Source: Candidatus Aminicenantota bacterium (GTDB taxonomy: Bacteria; Acidobacteriota; Aminicenantia; JAMOAD01). From it: a DNA stretch of 10,753 nucleotides. Under the pieces are notes generated by a model. It did not search any database, was not told the DNA's origin, and saw only the letters and a program-made list of their open reading frames with translations. The stretch lies in assembly GCA_027070475.1 (NCBI GenBank), contig JALXDT010000323.1, positions 1 to 10,753 of the forward strand. The letters run 5' to 3'. Below, one piece after another: positions 1-6,945 of this stretch (the stretch's first letter is position 1; each line of letters opens with the position of its first letter). A program made the position numbers and the translations under genes.

Positions 1-5
1 ATATT

Positions 6-12
6 CCTCCTT
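6..12 (-). promoter_or_regulatory. Shine-Dalgarno of the next minus-strand gene (off window)
   Basis: Read on the minus strand, these bases are AAGGAGG, a near-perfect ribosome-binding site. It lies 22 nt after the stop codon of the sulfatase-like gene and only 5 nt from the window edge. A minus-strand gene therefore should start at or just beyond base 1, probably in the same transcript as the sulfatase-like gene, because no terminator hairpin is visible in the 34-nt gap. The start codon itself is not in the window. Confidence 0.7.
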
Positions 13-34
13 ATTTTTATTACGAATATTTTTA

Positions 35-2167
35 TTAATTGTTTTCCTCCAAACTCACTTTTAAATCATTATAAATTTTTGTAAAATCTCTTTTTTGACC
101 GGGAGTGAGCCTTAAAAACAGATTATTCTTTTTTGCTAAATTATAAATTTCAAGGGCTTTTTTGTATTCTCCACTGTCAAGATAGACAGCTATTAAATTA
201 TAGTAAGCCATATAATAATTTTTATTAATACCTAAGATTTTCTCCCAGTACTTTATTGCATCCTTAATTTTCCCTTTTTTCTTTAAAAGTGCTCCATAGC
301 TATTCAATGCAGAGACTAAATTGGGATCAATTTCAAGGGCTTTTTTAAGATTCTCCTCAGCCTTATCATAGATTAAAAATGAGAGATACATGGCACCAAG
401 ATTGCTATAAACGATTGCATTATCATTATCCAGACTCAAGGCTTTATTAAAACATTTTATAGCCTCCTTTACTTCTCCACTCTTCCAGTATGCAACACCG
501 AGACTATTCCAGAGCTCAGGATCATAATCAATTATCTTTCTTGCTCTATTAAGGATTTCAATAGCTCTGTCAGACAGGTTATTTTCAGCTAAGAAGGCTC
601 CATAGTTGAGCAATATATTATAATTATTTTTATTATATTCAAGAGCTTTCTCATAGGTAATCATGGCAAGCTCTATTTTCCCGGTCTCTTTTAAAATATT
701 TGCTATTTTGTTCCAGACAAGCACAAAATCTTTTCTTTTTTTTACAACCTCCGATAAAATTTTCAGACTCTCTCCATAATAGCCTTTAGCATATAAACCA
801 AGACCTTCAAGCATTTTATTTTGTAAAGGGATTAAAACTTTTAAATCATCTTTTTTAGTAAACTTGGTTTTACTGTACTTAACTTTTGAACTGAGATATC
901 CAAGACTTCGGAGTTTTCTCATTTCAGAAGAATTTATTTTTTTATTACTCTTTTGAGCTTTTTTTTCTAATCTCTTCTTAATTTTTTCCAATTCACTTTT
1001 ATATTTATAAAAGGTTTTCTTATCTCCTATGTTTTTTGTTTCATTAAAGTCTTTGCTTAAATCATAAAGCTCAGGGATTGGTTGATCGATATATTTAATC
1101 TTTTTCTCAACATCTATTATACCGGTTAGAGGAGCCCACCCTCTGTTAAGATAGGGGGGTAAAGACTCAAAATAAAGAAATCTGGTTTCAGGCTTTTCCC
1201 CTTTTTTTATCAGATTCATTAAGGAAACTCCCTCCACCTCATCGGGTATTTTTAATCCCAATTCATCACAAACAGTTGGAAATATATCCACAAGCGAAAC
1301 ATAGTCTTTTATGACTTTGCTTTTATAATTACCTCTGGGGAATTTAATAATCAAGGGCACATGGATAGTGCTATTGTATGCAAAATATGCATGGGTCTTC
1401 TCTCCATGTTCTCCAAGCCCCTCTCCATGGTCAGCGGTTATAATGATTAAAGTATTATCATACTGTCCGGAGCTTTTAAGATAATCAATTAATCTTTTTA
1501 TCTGAGAATCAACATAAGCAACCTCTCCTGAATACAAATCATCTTTATACTCTGTTTTATATGGTTCTGGAGGATTGTAGGGTTGATGGGGATCAAAAAG
1601 GTGTATCCATTCAAACCACTTATTTTTCCTCTTCTTTAACCAATTTATTGACAGATTTATAACCTTATCAGCCCTTCTTTCCACAAAGAAAAGATCATTG
1701 GGATTTTTTGATCCATACTTATCATCATAAACATCAAATCCCTGATCTAATCCAAATCTTGAATCAAGGGGGAATGCACCTATAAAAGCTCCTGTATCAA
1801 AATCATATTTTTTTAAATACTCTGCTAAAGTTAAAATATTCTTATTAACAATATATCCAGAGTTATCCCTTACTCCGTGGGAGGGAGGATAGAGCCCTGT
1901 CATTATACTCGTATGGGAAGGTAAAGTCACGGGGACCGTAGAAAATGCATATTTAAAAATAACACCATCTTTTCCTACACTATCAATATCAGGTGTTTTA
2001 ACATGAGAATTATCATATAAGCTTACCCTGTCAGCCCTTAGAGTATCAAGTGTAATAATTAAAACATTAAATTTTTCTGCTTTCTTTTTGCAGGAAAAAG
2101 ATACAAGGGATAAAACAAAAATAAAAAAAAATAAAAATATATAGCTATTTTTAACTTTAAAATTCAC
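35..2167 (-). CDS. Sulfatase-like (alkaline phosphatase superfamily) lipoprotein with C-terminal TPRs
   Basis: Numbering is from GTG at 2167 (710 aa). The N-terminus is a lysine-flanked hydrophobic segment ending in SFSC (Cys26), an imperfect lipobox followed by three Lys, so the protein is probably an exported lipoprotein. Residues ~34-330 form a sulfatase/alkaline-phosphatase-superfamily domain. Visible metal-site and active-site motifs are LDTLRAD (Asp41), VTLPSHTSIMTG (Thr81), FDPH (Asp192, His194), TADHGE (Asp246, His247), His259 and His269. The nucleophile position is Thr81, not the Cys/Ser needed for formylglycine, and the usual following Arg is His, so sulfate-ester hydrolysis is not assured. 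A phosphoesterase or phosphotransferase is equally possible. Residues ~450-695 hold about seven 34-residue TPRs, suggesting a protein-interaction role. GTG at 2167 is preferred over TTG at 2173 because GAGG lies 6 nt upstream of the GTG but directly abuts the TTG. The substrate is unknown. Confidence 0.85.
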   Translation of the reverse strand: MNFKVKNSYIFLFFFIFVLSLVSFSCKKKAEKFNVLIITLDTLRADRVSLYDNSHVKTPDIDSVGKDGVIFKYAFSTVPVTLPSHTSIMTGLYPPSHGVRDNSGYIVNKNILTLAEYLKKYDFDTGAFIGAFPLDSRFGLDQGFDVYDDKYGSKNPNDLFFVERRADKVINLSINWLKKRKNKWFEWIHLFDPHQPYNPPEPYKTEYKDDLYSGEVAYVDSQIKRLIDYLKSSGQYDNTLIIITADHGEGLGEHGEKTHAYFAYNSTIHVPLIIKFPRGNYKSKVIKDYVSLVDIFPTVCDELGLKIPDEVEGVSLMNLIKKGEKPETRFLYFESLPPYLNRGWAPLTGIIDVEKKIKYIDQPIPELYDLSKDFNETKNIGDKKTFYKYKSELEKIKKRLEKKAQKSNKKINSSEMRKLRSLGYLSSKVKYSKTKFTKKDDLKVLIPLQNKMLEGLGLYAKGYYGESLKILSEVVKKRKDFVLVWNKIANILKETGKIELAMITYEKALEYNKNNYNILLNYGAFLAENNLSDRAIEILNRARKIIDYDPELWNSLGVAYWKSGEVKEAIKCFNKALSLDNDNAIVYSNLGAMYLSFLIYDKAEENLKKALEIDPNLVSALNSYGALLKKKGKIKDAIKYWEKILGINKNYYMAYYNLIAVYLDSGEYKKALEIYNLAKKNNLFLRLTPGQKRDFTKIYNDLKVSLEENN

Positions 2168-2173
2168 ATCCAA

Positions 2174-2177
2174 CCTC
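2174..2177 (-). promoter_or_regulatory. Ribosome-binding site deciding the sulfatase-like start
   Basis: The minus strand reads TGAGG, TTG, GAT, GTG. GAGG is separated by 6 nt from the GTG at 2167 but by none from the TTG at 2173. The spacing favours initiation at GTG. The motif is short, so this is moderate evidence. Confidence 0.5.
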
Positions 2178-2191
2178 AGAAAAGTTAAAAC

Positions 2192-2220
2192 ATTATACTA
2201 TAAAAATTGGAAAGGAGCAA
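2192..2220 (-). promoter_or_regulatory. Sigma-70-type promoter of the sulfatase-like gene
   Basis: On the minus strand, TTGCTC (2220-2215) is followed after exactly 17 nt by a perfect TATAAT (2197-2192). Predicted transcription starts near 2185, leaving a leader of roughly 18 nt that contains the GAGG ribosome-binding site. The -35 box lies just past the T-tract of the receptor terminator, so the two transcription units are cleanly separated. The promoter call is from sequence match only. Confidence 0.7.
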
Positions 2221-2229
2221 ATTTTGAGC

Positions 2230-2266
2230 AAAAAAAAAGCCCCGCTCGCTTAAATGCGAGCGGGGC
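2230..2266 (-). terminator. Rho-independent terminator of the TonB-dependent receptor gene
   Basis: A perfect 11-bp GC-rich inverted repeat (2239-2249 and 2256-2266) with a 6-nt loop is followed on the minus strand by nine T residues (2238-2230). It begins 26 nt after the receptor stop codon. The T-run lies only on the minus-strand side, so it acts on the receptor transcript. It stands out sharply from the surrounding AT-rich sequence. Confidence 0.95.
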
Positions 2267-2292
2267 TGTATTTAATTTACAGCTTTAATCTC

Positions 2293-5175
2293 TTAGAAGT
2301 TAACCTTTATACCGAACTGGAAGACTGTAGGATTGAGGACTCTCATAATCTGACCTGTTGTTTCTGTTCCGAGAGTATCATTAACTTTGAGTGTTGTATT
2401 GTTGTTTGTGATATTGTAACCATCAATATGGAAGATGGCTTTAACCTTTTCTGAAACCTTGAACTCTTTCTGTAAGCTGAGGTTCAAAATCCAGAAGGTA
2501 GGAAGTCTGTCATCACCAAACTTTATACCATCTTTGTATTCATACATTGATGTCCAGCCAATACCAGGTCTGTAGAGATACTCATGATAAGGAATTACAT
2601 AACCATCTCTTGCCTGAAATACTGCGGAAATATTCCAGTGGTAGGGAAGCTGATAAAGTCCCATGAATTTGAACAGCCATCTTGCATTAACATAGATACC
2701 TGTAAGTCCGGAACCACCGGATGCAGGAGCTACGACTCCTTCATTCCAGTAATCAAAGTTTGTTAGATCAAAGGCTTCTTCTTTAAACCTGAATTGTCTC
2801 CAATCCTGATAGGTAAAGGATGCATTTGCCATCCATTTGTGTGAGAGTCTCTTGTTCATAACAAGCTGAACAGCCAAATATCTGTTGTATGCTTTCTTAT
2901 AGTTTGTATAGTATGTTCCATATCGAGGTCTTTCATATCTGAGATAATAGGGCTGAGTATGACCATTGGTGAATGTAAAGGTTCCGGCTTCATACCAGTT
3001 ATCTGCGGTTTCAAGAGTTCCATTGGCATCCATCTTACCGATTCCTCTGATGAGGTTGTGTTTTTTCTTGTAATAACCGGTTAATGATACGGCAAGATCA
3101 TTGGTTAATGCTTTCTGATAGCTTAAAATTAATTCATCAAGAAGTGGTGTATTAAAGTTAGGATCAAATGTATTCTGGGTTTCAAGGGCTGATGGATTTA
3201 CAGTGTTGATATTCCACCATGTCCACCAGGAAGGATCTTCACTCCATTCACCGGGTTCAATTATATTATCACCATCATCTGCCCAGTAAACATCAATTTC
3301 TCTTCCACCACCGACCCATGTCTTCCATGCAAGGTCATTTCCTGACTGAGAACCATATCTTGCTATTGAGAATTTAACTATGTTTTTACCATCACCGGTA
3401 ATATCATAGTTAATGGAAAATCTTGGTGATATAGCAGTATACTTTGCGGGAACATCCTTGTCAGGTGTCTTCAAAGGTGGAATCCATTTTTCAAAAATTC
3501 TCTGGCCATTCCAGAATATACCGGGAGCTTCAACACTGTTAAGATGGTTTTGCTCCTGGTCATATCTGAGACCGATGTTTATGGTAAGTTTACCAGCTGT
3601 GAATGTATCAGCTATATATGCAGAAATTCTTCTGAAGTCTGCATCAAAGATACCATTTTCCATCCACCAGATCTCTTTGTAGAGATTTGGTTGAGTTCTG
3701 CTATAGATAAAGAGTGCTCTTTCATTTGGGAAAAGAGTCTGGGATGTTGTGGTTGCTGTGTAAATATCACCACCAATTTTGATTTCATGGTCACCGCCCA
3801 AAACTCCTTCCATGAAGTAGTTAGCGGTTACGGATGTATCCAATGTGTTTCTATTGGTTTCATACTGTAAGAAACCACCACCATAGTATCTTGATGGGAG
3901 ATAGTAGAATTCCCAGTCCGGACCAACAAGGAAACCATTTTCAACCTTATTGGCTCTCGGATAGAGACCGAATCCACCATCTGTAAAGGCAGCCTTTACT
4001 TCAACCATAAGGTTGCCCATAACCTGCTGTAAATCACCCTTGAAAACATATCCAGGACCTCTCTGATCCCAATATGTTCCGGGATCCTGGTTTGCAGGAC
4101 CTAATGAGGTTCTACCCCATTTTTTCTTGTTATCATAGTGAACATCCAGATCTCCATAGGTGTTTCCAAGCTGGAAGTTAATCTTTCCGTATCCTGAAAG
4201 CAACCAGGTGGCGTCCTCTGTGTTAACTATTGTTCTTGAATGAATATCCTGAACTGCCCAGGAACCAAACCACCAGAGTTTGTCCTTAATAACAGGACCA
4301 CCGAAGTTTACACCATACTGATAGAGTCTGTAGATTCCGGGATCTACATATCCTCTCTCTTTATAATATTCAGGATAGGATGCCTCATCTCTCTTCAACT
4401 CCCATGCTTCATCTTCAACATAAAGATGAAAGTCACCTGAATATTCGTTACCAGCTCTCTTTGTAACAAAGTTGAGCTGAACTCCTCCTGTCTGTGCTGT
4501 AATATCATTGGCACCAAGAGTAATCTGCATTTCTTCATAAGCATTAACATTCAAATATGCAGGGGCAGCACCGATTGCTGATGGGTCTGTAATATTTGCA
4601 CCATCAACATTCCATGTTGAATCTGCACTGTCAGCACCAAGTCCGATATACTTGGACTGCTGTCCTGATTCATTACCACCAACATCTTCCCTGTCAATCA
4701 TCATACCCGGGACAAGAGCCATAACTGTCCATGGGTTTCTTGATGTTGGAAGTTCGGCGATCATGTCTTTGGTGATATTAGCACCAATTGTAGCCTTTCT
4801 GGTGTTAATCATTGTTGATTCTGCTTGAACTACGATCTCCTCTGAGAGTTTTGCGATTTTCATTGTAACTTTGATTTCAGGGTCATCACCAATGTGGAGG
4901 ACTAATCCTTTCTTTACGACTGTCTCAAATCCTTCAAGTTCGAACTTGAGATTGTAAGTACCAACAGGAAGTTTCAAGAATCTGAAGTTACCCTCTTCTG
5001 TTGTAACAGCAGTTCTTGTTCCAATCTTGTTACCAGTCAGAGTAACAGTAACACCGGGTAAAGGTTTACCATCATCACTGAGAACTTTACCGTGAATGTC
5101 TGCTGTTGCTGTTTGTGTGTAACCAAAGGCAGCCACAAACAGAAGTGCCACAAACACTACCAAAAATTTCTTCAT
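2293..5175 (-). CDS. TonB-dependent receptor, Oar-like (carboxypeptidase-regulatory + plug + beta-barrel)
   Basis: A 960-aa outer-membrane protein. Residues 1-~22 are a Sec signal peptide (Lys-Lys, then a hydrophobic core). Residues ~25-105 form a carboxypeptidase-regulatory-like beta-sandwich (GKVLSDDGKPLPGVTVTLTG, later PVGTYNLKFELEGFE). SEEIVV at 111-116 resembles a TonB box. Residues ~120-240 are a plug domain (LPTSRNPW, VDGANITDP, GGVQLNFVTKRAGNEYSG), and the remainder is aromatic-rich beta-barrel ending in a C-terminal Phe (FGIKVNF), the usual outer-membrane insertion signal. Length and order fit the Oar-like receptor family, which imports unknown ligands with TonB-ExbBD energy. Residues 633-644 look like an EF-hand-type acidic loop. 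Translation starts at ATG 5175 behind AGGAGGT with 5-nt spacing. The strong ribosome site, strong terminator and visibly more GC-rich coding sequence than its neighbours suggest high expression. No TonB, ExbB or ExbD gene lies in the window. Ligand unknown. Confidence 0.92.
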   Translation of the reverse strand: MKKFLVVFVALLFVAAFGYTQTATADIHGKVLSDDGKPLPGVTVTLTGNKIGTRTAVTTEEGNFRFLKLPVGTYNLKFELEGFETVVKKGLVLHIGDDPEIKVTMKIAKLSEEIVVQAESTMINTRKATIGANITKDMIAELPTSRNPWTVMALVPGMMIDREDVGGNESGQQSKYIGLGADSADSTWNVDGANITDPSAIGAAPAYLNVNAYEEMQITLGANDITAQTGGVQLNFVTKRAGNEYSGDFHLYVEDEAWELKRDEASYPEYYKERGYVDPGIYRLYQYGVNFGGPVIKDKLWWFGSWAVQDIHSRTIVNTEDATWLLSGYGKINFQLGNTYGDLDVHYDNKKKWGRTSLGPANQDPGTYWDQRGPGYVFKGDLQQVMGNLMVEVKAAFTDGGFGLYPRANKVENGFLVGPDWEFYYLPSRYYGGGFLQYETNRNTLDTSVTANYFMEGVLGGDHEIKIGGDIYTATTTSQTLFPNERALFIYSRTQPNLYKEIWWMENGIFDADFRRISAYIADTFTAGKLTINIGLRYDQEQNHLNSVEAPGIFWNGQRIFEKWIPPLKTPDKDVPAKYTAISPRFSINYDITGDGKNIVKFSIARYGSQSGNDLAWKTWVGGGREIDVYWADDGDNIIEPGEWSEDPSWWTWWNINTVNPSALETQNTFDPNFNTPLLDELILSYQKALTNDLAVSLTGYYKKKHNLIRGIGKMDANGTLETADNWYEAGTFTFTNGHTQPYYLRYERPRYGTYYTNYKKAYNRYLAVQLVMNKRLSHKWMANASFTYQDWRQFRFKEEAFDLTNFDYWNEGVVAPASGGSGLTGIYVNARWLFKFMGLYQLPYHWNISAVFQARDGYVIPYHEYLYRPGIGWTSMYEYKDGIKFGDDRLPTFWILNLSLQKEFKVSEKVKAIFHIDGYNITNNNTTLKVNDTLGTETTGQIMRVLNPTVFQFGIKVNF

Positions 5176-5197
5176 ACAATACCTCCTTTAAAAATTT

Positions 5198-5226
5198 AGT
5201 AAAAGAAATATCAACTTTTATGCCAA
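5198..5226 (-). promoter_or_regulatory. Candidate promoter of the receptor gene
   Basis: On the minus strand, TTGGCA (5226-5221) matches the -35 consensus at five of six bases and is followed after 17 nt by TTTACT (5203-5198), a four-of-six -10. Predicted initiation near 5191 would leave a leader of about 15 nt with the AGGAGGT site. The same bases (5225-5210) also partly resemble a sigma-54 -24/-12 element (TGGCA, then TTG at the right distance) but lack the final C of the -12 GC. The promoter type is unresolved. Confidence 0.4.
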
Positions 5227-5274
5227 CATTAAAATTGTTAAATTTACTGCTTTTCTACCTCCCCTCTAAAATAT

Positions 5275-5313
5275 AATCCAAATTTTTGGATTTTTTAGTT
5301 CAAATTTTTGGAT
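5275..5313. repeat. Palindrome plus 13-bp direct repeat, operator-like
   Basis: Bases 5275-5292 form a perfect palindrome: AATCCAAA, TT, TTTGGATT. Its core CAAATTTTTGGAT (5279-5291) recurs identically at 5301-5313. The two copies start 22 bp apart, about two helical turns, so a dimeric regulator could bind both on one DNA face. The site lies between the receptor gene and the pseudo-receiver gene, 53 bp or more upstream of the receptor promoter candidate. AT-richness makes chance similarity possible. Confidence 0.4.
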
Positions 5314-5371
5314 ATTTAGGATAATATGATTTTCCTCTTTAACTGTTTTTTCTTTATTCTTTTTGACGCAG

Positions 5372-5388
5372 AGGGTGACCTTGACCCT
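5372..5388. repeat. Small inverted repeat overlapping the -35 box
   Basis: AGGGT (5372-5376) and ACCCT (5384-5388) form an interrupted inverted repeat whose right arm overlaps the -35 hexamer TTGACC (5381-5386) of the rightward promoter. The same stretch contains a direct TGACC/TGACC repeat. It is GC-rich relative to its surroundings. A repressor or autoregulatory site is plausible but unproven. Confidence 0.3.
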
Positions 5389-5409
5389 TTTATTTTTTTT
5401 ATTTATAAT
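5381..5409 (+). promoter_or_regulatory. Sigma-70 promoter of the pseudo-receiver/valS/GT-C operon
   Basis: TTGACC (5381-5386, five of six consensus bases) is separated by exactly 17 nt from a perfect TATAAT (5404-5409). Initiation is expected near 5416, giving a leader of about 17 nt that contains AGGAGG (5422-5427) 5 nt before ATG 5433. This is the best promoter in the window and probably drives all three plus-strand genes, since no internal terminator is visible. Confidence 0.8.
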
Positions 5410-5432
5410 TATTTATTAAATAGGAGGATACT

Positions 5433-6917
5433 ATGGGTATAAAAATTTTTGTTGGAGATGATAGTATCTCCATAAGAAAAGTAATTGAGATGGCCTCCGA
5501 AGGTAAAGATTGGGATTTAAGATTCTTCAATGATGGGGACAGTCTTTTTAATGCATTAGAAAGTGAAGGGGCTGATATTCTAATTGTATCACACAATTTA
5601 CCGGGCAAAAGTATTCCTTTTATCTTAAACTGGATTGAAGAAAATAGGAAAGAAACCAAAGTCATTATTATGAAGGGTGCTTTTGATGAAGATTTGCCTA
5701 CAGAAGTGAAAAACTATGAAACAATTGACAAACCTTTTTCATCAGATCAATTTGTCGAAATTATAAACAAACTGACAAAAAGCGGAGAAGATAAAACTTC
5801 AATTTCTTTACCCGAAGAAGATGAAGATAGTCTATCGGTACCAGGTTTTCCGGAAGAGGGTGAAGAGGAAACAGGTGTACAAGAAGAATCAGAGGAAAAA
5901 GAAGATAATGAATTTAAAGTAGAAGATGAACCTACCTATGAAACCTTTGGAGACACATTCAAAGAAGGAGTGGGAGTATACCCGGTTGGGGATGTGGAGA
6001 ATGTAGAGCCCAGTGAAGAAAAAACAAAGGAAAGTTCAACCCTTCAAGTATCTCCTGAAGAAAAATTAGAAAAAGAGAAAGAGGAGTTTGATAACCCGTT
6101 TCTTGATGACTCCTTTTCTGATGATAATATGGAAATGAAAGAAGAGGTAGAGCCTCAAAGTGAGCTTTTTAAAGAGAGTATGGAAATTGATGATAATGCT
6201 GATTTTTCATCTTTAAATGAAGAAATAGAAGAAGAGGATGAAGATGAAAAACTGGAATTTAATGAGGATGAGATAGAAAAAATCGAAAAAGAAAATTTAG
6301 TTGCTGAAGTTAAAGAGGAAGAAAAAGAAGTTTTTGATGAAAGTATAACTTCAGCACCGACTCTAAAATTGGACGAAGAGAAAGAAGAAAAAAGGGAAGA
6401 GGAAAAAGAAGAGACAAAAGTAGAAAAAGAGGAGGAAGAAAAAGAGGAAGAGGATTTGGATAAAACGGTCTCTTTTACAGCTGAAGAATTTGCTAAAATG
6501 GAAGAAGATGAGAGTATAGAAAAAGAGGAATTAATGGAAAATGTTGAACCAACTCCACAAGAAGAAAAGATAGATGAAACTCTTCAGGAAGGAGAAGAAA
6601 GAGAATCTCTTTTTGAAGAAGAAAAACCTTCTGAAGTTTATGTTGAGAAAGAGGAAGTGAAGAAAGAAGAAGTATTTGAGGAAGAATATACTGAGAAAGA
6701 AGAAGCAGAAAAATCTGAAGAGAGCTTTAAAGAAGAAATTGTTTCTGAAGAGCCCAAAGAAAAAGAAACAAATATTGATGATGAGTTAATTAAAAATATT
6801 ACAGCTCAAAAAATCGAAGAGATTCTTTGGGAGATCCTCCCACCAATAGCAGAAAAAATCATCAGGGAAGAATTAGAAAAGATCAAAAAAGAGTTAACGG
6901 AGTTAGAAGAAGAATAA
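5433..6917 (+). CDS. Degenerate receiver domain fused to a Glu-rich disordered region and C-terminal helix
   Basis: A 494-aa acidic, soluble protein with no signal peptide. Residues 1-~115 are a CheY-like receiver fold. The acidic pair Asp9-Asp10 and the KPF Lys100 are kept, but the phosphoacceptor position after ADILIV is Ser53 (SHNLPG where DxxMP is expected) and the switch Thr/Ser is Gly82. It is therefore probably a pseudo-receiver that cannot be phosphorylated in the usual way. Residues ~118-448 are low-complexity Glu/Lys/Asp sequence, predicted disordered or single-helix. Residues 449-494 regain hydrophobic order (ILWEILPPIAEKII) followed by a charged helix, resembling an oligomerisation or docking segment. 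There is no DNA-binding or enzymatic output domain. The layout recalls scaffold or polarity proteins (RomR: receiver plus Glu-rich tail; PopZ: acidic disorder plus C-terminal helices), but homology to either is not shown. It is the first gene of the operon, 28 nt before valS. Function unknown. Confidence 0.85.
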   Translation: MGIKIFVGDDSISIRKVIEMASEGKDWDLRFFNDGDSLFNALESEGADILIVSHNLPGKSIPFILNWIEENRKETKVIIMKGAFDEDLPTEVKNYETIDKPFSSDQFVEIINKLTKSGEDKTSISLPEEDEDSLSVPGFPEEGEEETGVQEESEEKEDNEFKVEDEPTYETFGDTFKEGVGVYPVGDVENVEPSEEKTKESSTLQVSPEEKLEKEKEEFDNPFLDDSFSDDNMEMKEEVEPQSELFKESMEIDDNADFSSLNEEIEEEDEDEKLEFNEDEIEKIEKENLVAEVKEEEKEVFDESITSAPTLKLDEEKEEKREEEKEETKVEKEEEEKEEEDLDKTVSFTAEEFAKMEEDESIEKEELMENVEPTPQEEKIDETLQEGEERESLFEEEKPSEVYVEKEEVKKEEVFEEEYTEKEEAEKSEESFKEEIVSEEPKEKETNIDDELIKNITAQKIEEILWEILPPIAEKIIREELEKIKKELTELEEE

Positions 6918-6945
6918 ATTTAATTACAATATAGGAGATTTCAAT

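Noticed and set aside
3544..3870. Plus-strand 108-codon open frame
   Set aside because: It lies entirely antisense to the receptor barrel-coding sequence. The receptor frame explains the region from signal peptide to terminal Phe.
5249..5277. TATAAT at 5272-5277 as a second rightward promoter
   Set aside because: The hexamer 17 nt upstream is GCTTTT, with no -35 similarity. The TTGACC-17-TATAAT promoter at 5381 is far better placed.
5275..5298. Possible plus-strand terminator (palindrome followed by T-run)
   Set aside because: The 8-bp stem is almost all A/T with a 2-nt loop, and no plus-strand gene lies upstream to need termination. An operator reading fits better.
5800..6760. Purine-rich GAA/AAA stretch as a microsatellite or repeat array
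   Set aside because: There is no fixed period. It is the codon-level consequence of the Glu/Lys-rich protein segment in an uninterrupted frame.
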